From assembly GCA_020446665.1 (NCBI GenBank), contig JAGREF010000276.1, forward strand, positions 1 through 11,550: a stretch of DNA of 11,550 nucleotides. Direction: 5' to 3'. This document shows, one piece after another, positions 1-8,824 of this stretch (position 1 is its first letter; the number at the start of each line of letters is the position of its first letter). Made by a program: the position numbers and the translations under genes. The DNA is from Sphingomonadaceae bacterium (lineage in GTDB: Bacteria; Pseudomonadota; Alphaproteobacteria; Sphingomonadales; Sphingomonadaceae). The notes under the pieces were generated by a model. It searched no databases and had not been told where the DNA came from. It saw only the letters and a list, made by a program, of their open reading frames with translations.

Positions 1-177
1 GTCAGCTTTCACTACAATACCGGCGCAATCCATCGCGCAACGCTGACCCGCAAGCATATTGCGGGCGATTACGAAGGCGCAGCGCGGGAATTTGCCCGGT
101 GGAACAAGGCCGGTGGCCGTGTACTGAAAGGTCTCGTCCGGCGGCGGGCAGAGGAAGAGCGGCTTTATCGTTCCTGA
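1..177 (+). CDS. Phage-type lysozyme (glycoside hydrolase family 24), C-terminal part
   Basis: Frame 1 is open from the first base to a TGA at 175-177 and gives 58 residues, so the 5' part of the gene lies left of the window. The visible piece carries the GH24 (T4/lambdoid endolysin) C-terminal signature: SFHYNTGA, then AGDYEGAAREFARWNKAGG, then GLVRRRAEEERLY. The family pattern here is a W-N-K-A-G-G core followed by G-L-x-x-R-R-x-x-E. These enzymes cut the N-acetylmuramic acid to N-acetylglucosamine bond in peptidoglycan. The catalytic Glu and the Asp/Thr pair are near the N-terminus of the family, so activity cannot be judged here. No other phage gene is visible, so it may be a chromosomal cell-wall enzyme rather than part of a prophage. 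It is convergent with tamB, with 6 bases between the two stop codons. Confidence 0.85.
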   Translation, partial: VSFHYNTGAIHRATLTRKHIAGDYEGAAREFARWNKAGGRVLKGLVRRRAEEERLYRS

Positions 178-183
178 CCGCCG

Positions 184-3100
184 TCAGTAATCCTTGCTTG
201 CTTCCAGCACGACGCTCTCGCGCCCCACAGTGGAAACACTGCTGAGCAGCGAGAGCCAGCTGGTGATGCGGAATTCCAATTCGGTCGCGCTATAGCCGCG
301 CCCGTCGGTAATCAGCTCGGCATAGAAACGCCGCCCGATATTCTTGCCCAACGCCACACCGGTACCCCGGCCCAGCGCCGGATCGGCCCCGACAATGCGC
401 AACCGGTCCAGCCCGATGGCGCTGCGCAATTTGTTGATCGGGTCCAGCCCCCCGCCCCCGCGCAGGCTGGCCAGAGCCGTGCCAAGCTGCAGCGCATCGG
501 TGGCGGAAAGCTCTGTGATGGAGCCGCCAAACAGCAAGCGCGCCAGAATTTCCTCTTCGGGCAAGGCGGGTGTCGAACCAAAAGTGATTTCCGGCTGCAA
601 GGCGCTGCCCTTCACAGTTACATTCACGTCCAGCCCATCACGCTTGCTTTGCGCGAGGATGTCCAGCTGCGGGTCAATCGGGCCGTTCTGGTCAAAGAGT
701 ATGCGCCCGCGCGACAGCTCGAACCGTGTGCCAGCGAATGTATAATCCCCGCGCAGCACTTCTGCTTCGCCGCCAATGCGCGGATCGCTGGTGGTGCCGC
801 GCAGGTGGATATCCGCCTTCCACTCGCTGTCGAGACCCATGCCATCAACATCGACCCGGGACGGCGCACGGGCATCAATCAGATAACGCCAGGGCGCACC
901 GCGCGGGCCGGGCGCTGCGATGTCTGCCGGGGCATTGATCTCGCGCGTTTTGATATCGGGCAATTGCGCCGCCTCTGCCGCAGTACCCAGCTTCCAGCTG
1001 GCCCGGTTGATCGCGAGCCGCCCGGCAATTGTGCCGCCCACACCATCGGACATGATCCGCAAGGGCCCGGTCACCGTCGCCTTCAACCCCGCTGCATCAA
1101 GCAAGGCGGCTTTTCTGGCTGCTATTCTGAGGTCAAGCGATGGGCCGCGCGTCGGGCTCATTCCGGCCAGATCGACAAAGCCGCTGCCGCTGACACTGCC
1201 GCCATTGCGGGCCGTACCGGCAAAGCGGGTGAGCCGCAGGCGCGATCCGGCAAAGGTGCCACGCGCGCTGACATCGCGGATATCGGTGCCGGATAGCCCG
1301 CTGCGCACCCGCAGATCATCGCTGGCAACTGAACCGCGCACCTGCGGATTGGCCAGCGAGCCGGTAACATTGGCGGCGGCGGACAATGTGCCGGTCAGGT
1401 CAAAGGCTTCAACCGCAGTCAGCCGCCAGAGTGCGTCTGCCGGCCCCTTATAGCGCAGCTGGCCGAGCAGCGCGCCTGCCTCCAGCCGTTCATAGAGCGA
1501 GCCAAGCCGGGGCAAATCGGTGATGCGCGCCTGTACCCGGCCCCGCTGTGCGCCGGTTTCAGCGATCACTGCGCGCGTCTCCAGCCGGTCTTCGCGCAAT
1601 TGCGCCACCAAAGCGAGGTCCACCGGACGCGATGTCAGGACAAGCCCGGAACGCGTCAGCCCGTCCACTTTCACCCGCGCATTGCCCGTCAATGGCCGAT
1701 CCGCCCGGCGCGCAAACTCCACTTCGCCAGACATGGTCCCGCCCAGCCCGACATCGGCACTGGCAAGGTCAATCAGCGACAGCGGCATCTGGGCAAGCTG
1801 GAGCTGCAGCTGCGTTGCACCAGCGCCAAAACTGCCCTGTGCCAGCGTCACCCCCTTGCCATAGGAAAGCTGAGTGCGTTGCAGATTCCAGCTGCCATCC
1901 GCTTGTTTGGAAAGCAGCGCCCGGCGCGGCATGGCAATCGCCTTTCCGGCAAAATCGCCGCGCGCAATCAGGCTGATCCGATCCGGTGCGATCCCTGCAT
2001 CGGCTTGCAGGTTGAAGCGGCTGCCCCGCCGCCCGGCGAGCGAGAGCATTGCCTTGCCAGTGCCATCGGTCAAATCTGCCCTTGCGGCCACGCGGCCCAG
2101 GAACAGCCGACCATAGCCCAGCCCCTCCACCAGAGCATTGCCCCTGATCGTGCTGCTGCCTGCGCGCAGCAGCGCCTGCCCTTCCACATTGGCGCGTGCA
2201 ATGGTGAGCGGCGTTTCGCCCCCAAACCGGGCGTTGCGCGCCTGCAGCGCCAGGTCGATCGCCTGTTCATCAGCCCGTGGATCAAACAGAATGGTGCCGT
2301 CCAGCCCGCCACCTGATAACGCCAACGCACCGGCAACGCCGCGCTCGGCCAGAGTCAGCGTGCCGGAAATATCGGTTTGCCAGACTTCAAATTCCTGCAC
2401 CGCGATCCTTGTCGGACCGCCCGAAGGCATCAGCAGGCCGAGCCGCCCCTCAAACGGACCCAGCAGCGACTGGCCCCGTGTATCAATCGCAAAACCATCC
2501 TGGCTGGGGGCGATGGCAAGCCGCACATCTTTCAGCCCGGCAGCGGGATAGGGATCAGCAAAGACCAGCACTGCTTCCGGCCCTCCTTCTGCCAGCGCAG
2601 CCTCCACTGCGAAGCTGCCATAATCAATATGCTTGCCGGTTCCGGCGATAGATGTGCGCCCCGGCGCCACTGTGCCATCGAACAGCAGGCTCAGCTTGCT
2701 GCCTGCCAGAACCACCTTGTCCAGCTGCAGTGGCTGCGCCCCACCAAAAGCAAGCGCGCCCCGGAACAGCAGCGCTTCACCGGCAAGATTGGCAAGGGTC
2801 GCATTGGTGACCCGCGGCATACGGGCATCAAACCGCGCCTGAAGCTTCCACGGGGCATTGCCAAAGCTGAGCACTATATCGCCCTGCCCCTGCGCCATCC
2901 CCATATCCGGCACAGCAAAGTCATTGATCTTTACTGGCCCAGCCAGCGCATAGCCGCCGCGCGCCGTATCGCCTGCCAAGGCAAGGCGCGCGCTGGCATC
3001 GGGCAGGCTTATCGCCAGACCGTCAGAGTAAAGGCGCGATCCGGCATAGGTTATTATCCCGGTCACTTTGCCCCCCACAAGCCGCGGATCGATGCGGGCC

Positions 3101-4374
3101 TGACCGGTTACAATGCGATCAGTTGTGAGGCTGACAGGCAATGTCCAGCGCGCGCCATCGAAGCGCGCCGTCCCTTGCTGGGCCAGACGCTCTGCCGCGA
3201 TGGCGCCAGCATTCAGCCGGTCTGCCACCAGCACATGTTCGACCGAGAGATCACGGAAAGGACCATCCAGCGTTGCCGCCAGCTTTGCGCCTTGCAATGC
3301 CAAGGCGTCACCAAACAGCGCCGGGTCCCGCAGCCGCGCGGTTACACGCATATCGTCAAAGCGGTTGTCTGCCAGATCAACCGCGCCGAACCCTTCGCCC
3401 TCTATCCCGCCGCCACGCAGGGCCATCTGCCCCGAAACAATGCTGTCTTCCAACGTAACGAACGTCGCGAGCGAAACAGCCTGCCCCAGCGCCCGCGCCG
3501 GCAGACCGCTGAGCGGCGGCGACGGGTAAAGCTGCCCCACGGCGCCATAGCGCCCGGCCCGGTTTGACAGCTTCATGGCAGCAAAATTGCGCGCATCCCG
3601 GCGGACCAGCAGCTTTCCGTTCCAGTTCTGCCAGGTTCCGTCCCCTTTTGCGCGGGCCGTGTAGCCCGCCTGTGTGCCCGCCAGCCCGCCGATCACCCCG
3701 CCCCGGGGTGCCGCCACATCCAGATCAAAATCGAACTGGTCCCCGTCTGGTTCTGCATCGAGCAGCAAGGCCAGCCGGTCTTCGCGGCCCAGCATGGCAT
3801 CAGCCTCCAGCTTCAGCCGCCCGCTGCGAATATCTGCGCTGGCAAGCAAGTCCACGCGCTGCGCATCGGGTGTGGCAACACCTTCGGCAATGGTCAGATT
3901 GTCAATCTCCAGCCGGTCCACCCGAATATCGAAATCGGGCAGGATTGGCGCATCGGGATCACCCGGCAGCAATTCAGGCACACGATGCAAAATCCCGCGA
4001 TGCAGCGCCAATTCGCGCACATCCAGCCCGTTGGTAAACCAGTTCATGGGCCGCCAGTTCAGATCGACCTCCGGCACGGTCAGAAACGTGCCTTTGGGAT
4101 CCAGCACTTTCACATCATGCAGCACGGCCTTGCCAAACAGATCGCCATCTATCCGGCCGACTTCAAAACGCAGCCCCGATGCCGGCGCGACCTGCGCGAT
4201 CTGGTCTGCCACAATCCGCTTGCCGATGGGCGAATTGAGCAGCAGCGATGCGCCGACAATGGCGATCACCCCCAGCAGCAGGCAATAGCCCAGCCAGCGC
4301 CACCAGCGATGCTTGCGCTTCTGCTCTGGCGTAGTGTCATCCCCGGTGAAAGTGATGCCTGTCTGTTCGCTCAT
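184..4374 (-). CDS. tamB: Translocation and assembly module protein TamB
   Basis: A 1396-residue protein, within the usual TamB size range. Residues 20-27 are basic and aromatic (RKHRWWRW) and lead into one membrane helix at about 28-47. This fits an inner-membrane anchor with the rest in the periplasm. The middle (about 60-1050) is a long, low-complexity-looking series of beta-strand-like segments, as expected for the lipid-groove beta-taco fold. The C-terminal TamB (DUF490) domain covers roughly the last 300 residues. It includes FELSRGRILFDQNGPIDPQL, then LPEEEILARLLFGG from residue 1271, a G-rich stretch, and the terminal SKDY that matches the family's usual ending. TamB works with the outer-membrane barrel TamA in outer-membrane protein insertion, and AsmA-like proteins of this type are now linked to phospholipid transport. 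Its ATG shares one base with the tamA stop (TGATG), so translational coupling is likely; only a weak GGGGCAGG-like site precedes it. The stop faces the lysozyme stop, 6 bases away, with no hairpin seen between them. Confidence 0.95.
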   Translation of the reverse strand: MSEQTGITFTGDDTTPEQKRKHRWWRWLGYCLLLGVIAIVGASLLLNSPIGKRIVADQIAQVAPASGLRFEVGRIDGDLFGKAVLHDVKVLDPKGTFLTVPEVDLNWRPMNWFTNGLDVRELALHRGILHRVPELLPGDPDAPILPDFDIRVDRLEIDNLTIAEGVATPDAQRVDLLASADIRSGRLKLEADAMLGREDRLALLLDAEPDGDQFDFDLDVAAPRGGVIGGLAGTQAGYTARAKGDGTWQNWNGKLLVRRDARNFAAMKLSNRAGRYGAVGQLYPSPPLSGLPARALGQAVSLATFVTLEDSIVSGQMALRGGGIEGEGFGAVDLADNRFDDMRVTARLRDPALFGDALALQGAKLAATLDGPFRDLSVEHVLVADRLNAGAIAAERLAQQGTARFDGARWTLPVSLTTDRIVTGQARIDPRLVGGKVTGIITYAGSRLYSDGLAISLPDASARLALAGDTARGGYALAGPVKINDFAVPDMGMAQGQGDIVLSFGNAPWKLQARFDARMPRVTNATLANLAGEALLFRGALAFGGAQPLQLDKVVLAGSKLSLLFDGTVAPGRTSIAGTGKHIDYGSFAVEAALAEGGPEAVLVFADPYPAAGLKDVRLAIAPSQDGFAIDTRGQSLLGPFEGRLGLLMPSGGPTRIAVQEFEVWQTDISGTLTLAERGVAGALALSGGGLDGTILFDPRADEQAIDLALQARNARFGGETPLTIARANVEGQALLRAGSSTIRGNALVEGLGYGRLFLGRVAARADLTDGTGKAMLSLAGRRGSRFNLQADAGIAPDRISLIARGDFAGKAIAMPRRALLSKQADGSWNLQRTQLSYGKGVTLAQGSFGAGATQLQLQLAQMPLSLIDLASADVGLGGTMSGEVEFARRADRPLTGNARVKVDGLTRSGLVLTSRPVDLALVAQLREDRLETRAVIAETGAQRGRVQARITDLPRLGSLYERLEAGALLGQLRYKGPADALWRLTAVEAFDLTGTLSAAANVTGSLANPQVRGSVASDDLRVRSGLSGTDIRDVSARGTFAGSRLRLTRFAGTARNGGSVSGSGFVDLAGMSPTRGPSLDLRIAARKAALLDAAGLKATVTGPLRIMSDGVGGTIAGRLAINRASWKLGTAAEAAQLPDIKTREINAPADIAAPGPRGAPWRYLIDARAPSRVDVDGMGLDSEWKADIHLRGTTSDPRIGGEAEVLRGDYTFAGTRFELSRGRILFDQNGPIDPQLDILAQSKRDGLDVNVTVKGSALQPEITFGSTPALPEEEILARLLFGGSITELSATDALQLGTALASLRGGGGLDPINKLRSAIGLDRLRIVGADPALGRGTGVALGKNIGRRFYAELITDGRGYSATELEFRITSWLSLLSSVSTVGRESVVLEASKDY

Positions 4375-6536
4375 CAGAAGGCCTGCCCCAGCGAGACATA
4401 GACCGCAAAGCGGCTGTCAAACATCGGATCGCGGTTGAGCGGCACCCCCAGATCGACACGGATCGGGCCAAAGCCTGTCAGGTAGCGCACCCCCACACCC
4501 GCGCCATATTTGACGAAACGGAAATCCGGGATGGTTTTGAGTGACACCGTGCCGACATCAACAAACGGCACGACCTGCAGTGAATCTTCAAACAGCCCGG
4601 TATCAATCCGCGCCTCGGCCGAAAACTCTGCCAGTGAACGCCCGCCGGTCGGCTCGCCAAAATCGTTGCGCGGGCCGACCGCCTGATAGCCATAGCCACG
4701 CACCGAGCTGCCACCCCCGGCATAGAGCCGCCGCGAAGGGGCAATTTCGAATGTCTGCGCCCCCTGGATCGAAGCAAAACGGGTCCGCCCGGCCAGCACG
4801 ACGCTATCGTTCACCCGCTGGTAGAATGACGCGTCAACCTGGTTCCGCAGGTAGACCGTCTCTGCCCCTTGCGAGCGGGAGAGTTCCGGCGCGAGATAGC
4901 CGGTCAGGCGATAGCCCTTGGTCGGGTTAAGCAGGGAGTCGCTGGTATCTATCGTCGCTCGCCCGAAAACAGAGGCAATCAGATAGGTCTGGCGCGGGCG
5001 CGCAACCCCGCCGATCACGCGATTGCGTTCATCCGTGTAGAGAGCCTCTGCCCCGAAACCCCAGCTCAGGGGCTTCTGGAACAACAGGTTGGATGTCCGT
5101 TCATAGCTACCGCTCAGGGCGATGGTCCGCGCTTCGACGCTCGCCGTGGTGACATTGGTGGCATAGGCATCGACCGTCAGAATCCGGTCGCGCCCGCCGA
5201 AATTATTCTTGCGGAATGTTACCCCGCCCAATTGTTCCTGCGTGCCGAAAATCCCGCGCACGCGCAGCGAGCCTTCCGGGGGGAAAAGGTTGCGATGTTC
5301 CCAGCTGGCCTGCACCCGCACACCTTCTTCCGAGCCATAGCCGATGGCCCCGGCAATGGTCCGCAGCGGTGCCTTGGTCAGGGCAATATCCAGCTGCACT
5401 TCGCCCGGCTGGTCGCCACTGGGTGGCGTTACTTCACGCGGGGTCACTGTAACCGTGGATACCAGCCCGGTCGCAACAATCGCGCGGCGCAAATCATAAA
5501 CGACGCTGCGCTTGTAAATGTCCCCCGGATCAAACCGGGCAATATCCTGCAAATGGCGGCTGGAGAGGAATTTGGGCTGGTCACTGGTGACCCCCGCCAT
5601 CACATATTTCCCGCCCGGCGTGACGGGCAGCGTCAGATCCCCTTCAGCCCGCGCATGATCGACCAGCAAGTCAGCCTCACCGATGGCGGCAAAAGGGTAT
5701 CCGCTTTCGCCCAGCGCCTGGTCCAGCTCTGCCTGCTGGCTCACAATCGCATCGCTCGACAGCGGATCGCCACTCCTGATCCCGAAAGTATCGCGCAAAG
5801 CGGTGGCATCGGGGGCAGTCGCCAACTGGCCCAGATCAATCGCGCCAAAGCGATAGCGCGGACCGGGGATGATATCGAAGCGGACTCCACCATCGCCCTC
5901 CCCGGCTTCGCTGCCACCAACGGTGCGAATTACCTGCGCATCGTAATAGCCATAAATGCGCAGCAACTGATTGAGCAGCACCTCATCCTGCCGCGCGCGG
6001 GCGGCAAGCTGAGCGATATTGTCATCATCGCCATCCAGCTCGTTGATGGTTGAAAGGCTGCGAAAACGGCTGACAAATTCCGCTTGCTGCGGGAAATTGG
6101 CCGTGCCTGCGGGGAAGGCCAGAGTAAGGTCGCTGCCCAAGGTCGCCAGATCGGCATCGGGCAGCAAGGCGGCGGGAATATCCTCCACCGTTGCCAGCTC
6201 TATGCCAGCTTCGGGTTCCAGCGGTTCGATCGCAGGCAATTGCAGATTGTCAGGCCATTCGACCGCGAGAGACGGGAGCGGATCGAGAGGAGAATCCGGC
6301 TGGAGCGGCTGCTCCTGATCGGCCTCCGCGTCGGGTTCTGCAGGCTGGTCAGTCGCCCACCCCTCTGCATCATCGAGCGCGGAGTCCGGGATCAATGCCT
6401 TCAGTTCCGCATCGCTATCCTGCGGCTGCGCATGGGCGGGCATTGGCGCGGCAAGCAGCGCAAGCCCGCTTAGGACTGACGTCAGCGAACGAAAGGGTTT
6501 AATCCTGAACGACGCGATATTGGCTGCGATCGCCAT
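4374..6536 (-). CDS. tamA: Outer-membrane assembly factor TamA (Omp85 family)
   Basis: The frame is open further upstream, but I place the start at the ATG at 6536 (720 residues). From there the protein begins with a clear signal peptide: a basic region, the hydrophobic run [10 protein letters not shown] and a cleavage site after AHA at residue 36. Upstream in-frame Met codons would bury this signal and add sequence antisense-like in composition inside bpt. Residues 37 to about 145 are acidic and proline-rich. POTRA-like repeats follow at about 150-225, 226-305 and 310-388. The 16-strand barrel (bacterial surface antigen domain) runs from about 395 to 720. The Omp85 loop-6 motif [11 protein letters not shown] is at 612-622, and the protein ends in Phe, as outer-membrane barrels do. 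It lacks BamA's five POTRA domains, and its coupling to tamB supports TamA over BamA. It overlaps bpt by 38 bases. AAGG abuts the ATG and a GAAGG lies about 13 bases upstream, so the Shine-Dalgarno site is unconvincing and the gene probably relies on coupling to bpt. Confidence 0.92.
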   Translation of the reverse strand: MAIAANIASFRIKPFRSLTSVLSGLALLAAPMPAHAQPQDSDAELKALIPDSALDDAEGWATDQPAEPDAEADQEQPLQPDSPLDPLPSLAVEWPDNLQLPAIEPLEPEAGIELATVEDIPAALLPDADLATLGSDLTLAFPAGTANFPQQAEFVSRFRSLSTINELDGDDDNIAQLAARARQDEVLLNQLLRIYGYYDAQVIRTVGGSEAGEGDGGVRFDIIPGPRYRFGAIDLGQLATAPDATALRDTFGIRSGDPLSSDAIVSQQAELDQALGESGYPFAAIGEADLLVDHARAEGDLTLPVTPGGKYVMAGVTSDQPKFLSSRHLQDIARFDPGDIYKRSVVYDLRRAIVATGLVSTVTVTPREVTPPSGDQPGEVQLDIALTKAPLRTIAGAIGYGSEEGVRVQASWEHRNLFPPEGSLRVRGIFGTQEQLGGVTFRKNNFGGRDRILTVDAYATNVTTASVEARTIALSGSYERTSNLLFQKPLSWGFGAEALYTDERNRVIGGVARPRQTYLIASVFGRATIDTSDSLLNPTKGYRLTGYLAPELSRSQGAETVYLRNQVDASFYQRVNDSVVLAGRTRFASIQGAQTFEIAPSRRLYAGGGSSVRGYGYQAVGPRNDFGEPTGGRSLAEFSAEARIDTGLFEDSLQVVPFVDVGTVSLKTIPDFRFVKYGAGVGVRYLTGFGPIRVDLGVPLNRDPMFDSRFAVYVSLGQAF

Positions 6537-7347
6537 CCTTGGCGCTGGCACCTTCGCTCGTCCGCACGGATTTGGCAGCTGCGACAGCATCGGCGATGAG
6601 CCGATCCTGTTCTTCGCGCGAAATCTGCTGCCAACCATTGCGTGTAAGCCGTTCCAGGGGACGATAGCGGATCTTGTACTGCATCCGCGCAGAGCCTTCG
6701 ACCCAATAGCCCAGATAGACATAGGGCAGCCCCTCAGCGGCAGCCCGGCGGATGTGATCTAGGATGATGTAATTGCCCAGACCTGAACGTCCTTCAAGAT
6801 CAGGATCATAGAAGCTGTAGATCATTGACAGCCCGTCACCCTGACGGTCCGTGAGACAAGCCCCTACCAGCCGCCCCGGATGGGCACTGTCCGATGGTTC
6901 CCGATATTCCGTCACAACCGTGGATACTGGCGTATGTTCCACCATATCCGCGAAATCGACTTCATCCATCGTCGTCATCCCGCCGCCAGGATGGCGCTCG
7001 CCCAGATATTTCTGCAGCAATTCGAACTGTTCGCTGGTCGCCCAGGGGCGGCATTCCGTCGCCACCAGATCACCATTGCGCTTGAGATTGCGCTTTTGCG
7101 TGGTGGAAGCGCGGAACTGGTCCGCCACGACGCGCACGGAAATACAGGCCTGGCAATCGGCACAGCTGGGGCGATAGGCGACCGTCTGGCTGCGGCGGAA
7201 CCCGATCCGGCCCAGCGCTTCATTCAGCTGGTCGGAATGCGGGCCCTTAAGCTCAGTGAATACCTTGCGCTCGCTACGCCCCGGCAAATAGGGGCACGGC
7301 GCAGGGCTGGTCACGAAAAAGCGGGGGAATCGGACTGGGGCCGTCAC
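6499..7347 (-). CDS. bpt: Leucyl/arginyl-tRNA--protein transferase (Asp/Glu leucyltransferase)
   Basis: A 282-residue member of the ATE/Bpt family, which moves an amino acid from charged tRNA to the N-terminus of proteins. Bacterial Bpt attaches Leu to N-terminal Asp or Glu, making the protein a ClpS/ClpAP substrate in the N-degron pathway. The N-terminal ATE domain shows [19 protein letters not shown] and ERKVFTEL, then Cys62, Cys65 and Cys68 (CxxCxxC). The C-terminal domain contains [20 protein letters not shown], the family's acetyltransferase-like core. I chose the GTG at 7347 because family members start with a short peptide before RFPRFF, and an AGAGGA lies 12 bases upstream. The longer TTG option at 7404 adds 19 residues with no family counterpart. 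It is the first gene of the apparent bpt-tamA-tamB operon. Its last 38 bases encode the tamA start in another frame. The transferred amino acid (Leu rather than Arg) is inferred from the bacterial subfamily, not read from the sequence. Confidence 0.9.
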   Translation of the reverse strand: MTAPVRFPRFFVTSPAPCPYLPGRSERKVFTELKGPHSDQLNEALGRIGFRRSQTVAYRPSCADCQACISVRVVADQFRASTTQKRNLKRNGDLVATECRPWATSEQFELLQKYLGERHPGGGMTTMDEVDFADMVEHTPVSTVVTEYREPSDSAHPGRLVGACLTDRQGDGLSMIYSFYDPDLEGRSGLGNYIILDHIRRAAAEGLPYVYLGYWVEGSARMQYKIRYRPLERLTRNGWQQISREEQDRLIADAVAAAKSVRTSEGASAKDGDRSQYRVVQD

Positions 7348-7456
7348 GGCTCTGCTGTTTCCTCTCGCGGCAAGAATCGGGTTCGGGTTGCGACTGAGAC
7401 GCAACTATGCCCGCCAATGCAGCCCGGTAAAAGACCCTTAACCATGGGCGAGGGTC

Positions 7457-7485
7457 ATAATTTGGTCTGAAAAGACGCAAGGCAA
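7457..7485 (-). promoter_or_regulatory. Candidate sigma-70 promoter for bpt-tamA-tamB
   Basis: On the minus strand TTGCCT (7485-7480) and AATTAT (7462-7457) are 17 bases apart, each matching 4 of 6 consensus bases. This would start transcription about 100 bases before the bpt GTG. A second weak candidate is TTTACC (7431-7426) with CATAGT (7409-7404) at 16-base spacing, closer to the gene. Either one lies after the ilvA hairpin, so the bpt operon could be transcribed independently of ilvA. The matches are modest and unproven. Confidence 0.3.
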
Positions 7486-7497
7486 AGCTTTCTGCGA

Positions 7498-7524
7498 CCA
7501 ACCGCCCCGCTGCGGGACGGCTGG
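7498..7524 (-). terminator. Strong hairpin downstream of ilvA, probable terminator
   Basis: Read on the minus strand, CCAGCCGTCCCGC and GCGGGGCGGTTGG flank a single A. They pair over all 13 positions, including two G-U pairs. The innermost pairs must open to form a loop, leaving about 12 bp. Both G-U positions become A-C mismatches on the plus strand, so the structure is optimal only for minus-strand RNA. It begins 15 bases after the ilvA stop. There is no real U tract after it (it runs into UCGCAGAAAG), so it may end transcription inefficiently, act with Rho, or protect the mRNA 3' end. Confidence 0.6.
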
Positions 7525-7538
7525 CTGTGGAAAGCTTA

Positions 7539-8792
7539 TCAGTTGATCTCAACCTCGTTAACCGAATAGCCCTTGCCCCGCAGAGAATGCAGCAAGGCCA
7601 GCAACTGTTCACGGTCACGCGCTTCGCATTCGATGTCAGTCACCAGCCCCTTGGCCGGCAAATTTGTGAAAATCCGGTGGTGGTAGATTTCCAGGATATT
7701 GACGTTGTGAGCGTCAAATTCCTTCATCACCTTGAACAGAGCGCCGGGCCGATCCTGCAGCGTGATCCGCAAGCGCGCGAGACGGCCGGAGCGGGCAAGA
7801 TCGCGCAGCAGCACATTGGCGAGCAGCCGCGTGTCGATATTGCCACCGCACAGCACCAGACCAACCTTGCGCCCGGCAAACCGTTCAGGGAAGCTGCGCA
7901 CGGCGGCCAGACCGGCGGCACCGGCCCCTTCGACTACGGTCTTTTCAATCTGAAGCAGCAGCGCAACCGCGCTTTCCAGCTCTTCTTCATCGACCAGCAC
8001 GATATCATCGACCAGTTCGGCAATGATCTGCGAGGTGAATTCACCCGGTGCCTTGACCGCAATGCCTTCTGCCAGCGTATCCCCGCCGCAATTCATTTCC
8101 TCACCCCTGATCCGGGCATACATGGAGGGGAAGAGCTGCGCCTGAACGCCGACCACTTCAATTTCCGGGCGCAGCGCCTTGGCAACGGTGGCCATTCCGG
8201 AAATCAGCCCGCCGCCACCAATCGGCACGACCAGCACATCAAGGTCAGCCACATCTTCGAACATTTCGAGCGCGACCGTGCCCTGTCCTGCGGCGACGTC
8301 AGGATCGTCAAACGGGTGGACAAAGGTCAGCCCCATTTCCTGCTCAAGCTTGCGCGCATGGGCATAGGCTTCATCGAAGGTCTCGCCTTCGAGCACGACA
8401 TTGCCGCCCACGCTTTCAGTCTGCATCACTTTCACGGTCGGCGTGGTACGCGGCATGACGATGGTGACCGGCACGCCCAGCCTTGTGCCGTGATAGCTCA
8501 GACCCTGCGAATGATTGCCCGCTGATGCCGCAATCACGCCGCGCTTGCGCTGTTCCTCGGTCAGCAGCAGCAAGGCATTAAGCGCGCCACGTTCCTTATA
8601 AGCGGCGGTAAACTGCAGATTTTCAAACTTCAGCCAGATTTCCGCACCTGTGATCGAAGACAGCGTCTGGCTGTGCATCGTGCGCGTGCGTACCACGGCC
8701 CCTTCGATCCGGGCAGCGGCAGCGCGCACATCGTCCAGGGTCAGCTTGTCAGTTGCTGATGCGACATTCTCGGCAGATTGGTTCTGGCTCAT
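7539..8792 (-). CDS. ilvA: Threonine ammonia-lyase (threonine dehydratase), PLP-dependent, with ACT domain
   Basis: A 417-residue cytoplasmic enzyme that converts threonine to 2-oxobutanoate and ammonia, the first step toward isoleucine. It belongs to the shorter one-ACT-domain class rather than the E. coli biosynthetic form of about 514 residues. The fold-type II PLP core shows LKFENLQFTAAYKERGA, with Lys66 as the expected Schiff-base lysine. SAGNHSQG (90-97) is the cofactor/substrate loop, and GGGG (192-195) binds the PLP phosphate. An ACT regulatory domain fills about residues 339-413 (LRITLQDRPGALFKVM...). This suggests allosteric control by an amino acid, but the ligand cannot be read from the sequence. 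The ATG at 8792 is preferred over a TTG at 8846, because it gives the family's usual length and the longer N-terminus looks non-coding. No good Shine-Dalgarno site precedes it. Serine dehydratase side activity is common in this class, so catabolic use is possible. A strong hairpin follows 15 bases after the stop. Confidence 0.92.
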   Translation of the reverse strand: MSQNQSAENVASATDKLTLDDVRAAAARIEGAVVRTRTMHSQTLSSITGAEIWLKFENLQFTAAYKERGALNALLLLTEEQRKRGVIAASAGNHSQGLSYHGTRLGVPVTIVMPRTTPTVKVMQTESVGGNVVLEGETFDEAYAHARKLEQEMGLTFVHPFDDPDVAAGQGTVALEMFEDVADLDVLVVPIGGGGLISGMATVAKALRPEIEVVGVQAQLFPSMYARIRGEEMNCGGDTLAEGIAVKAPGEFTSQIIAELVDDIVLVDEEELESAVALLLQIEKTVVEGAGAAGLAAVRSFPERFAGRKVGLVLCGGNIDTRLLANVLLRDLARSGRLARLRITLQDRPGALFKVMKEFDAHNVNILEIYHHRIFTNLPAKGLVTDIECEARDREQLLALLHSLRGKGYSVNEVEIN

Positions 8793-8824
8793 GGCGCAGC
8801 GCCGTAGGGGAAAATCACGCGCGG

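Noticed and set aside
1..177. Prophage remnant suggested by the endolysin-like gene
   Set aside because: No integrase, structural gene, holin or attachment-site repeat is visible. The adjacent genes are all ordinary chromosomal ones, and only the left edge is cut off.
2377..3567. Long plus-strand open frame (396 residues) opposite tamB
   Set aside because: It lies entirely inside the well-supported tamB gene. The translation is rich in Arg, Pro, Gln and Ala with no recognisable domain, typical of an antisense frame in GC-rich DNA.
4869..6053. Long plus-strand open frame (394 residues) opposite tamA
   Set aside because: It is antisense to the TamA POTRA and barrel coding sequence. It shows no domain, no ribosome site and shadow-like composition.
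6476..6485. 10-bp palindrome CTGACGTCAG within the tamA signal-peptide region
   Set aside because: About ten such palindromes are expected by chance in a window this size, and this one is inside coding sequence.
6537..6722. Extended tamA start at 6722
   Set aside because: The extra 62 residues lie within bpt and look non-coding. They would place a clear signal peptide well inside the protein.
7527..8525. Plus-strand open frame (332 residues) opposite ilvA
   Set aside because: It is antisense to a conserved enzyme, and its His/Gln-rich translation mirrors ilvA codons. No family features are visible.
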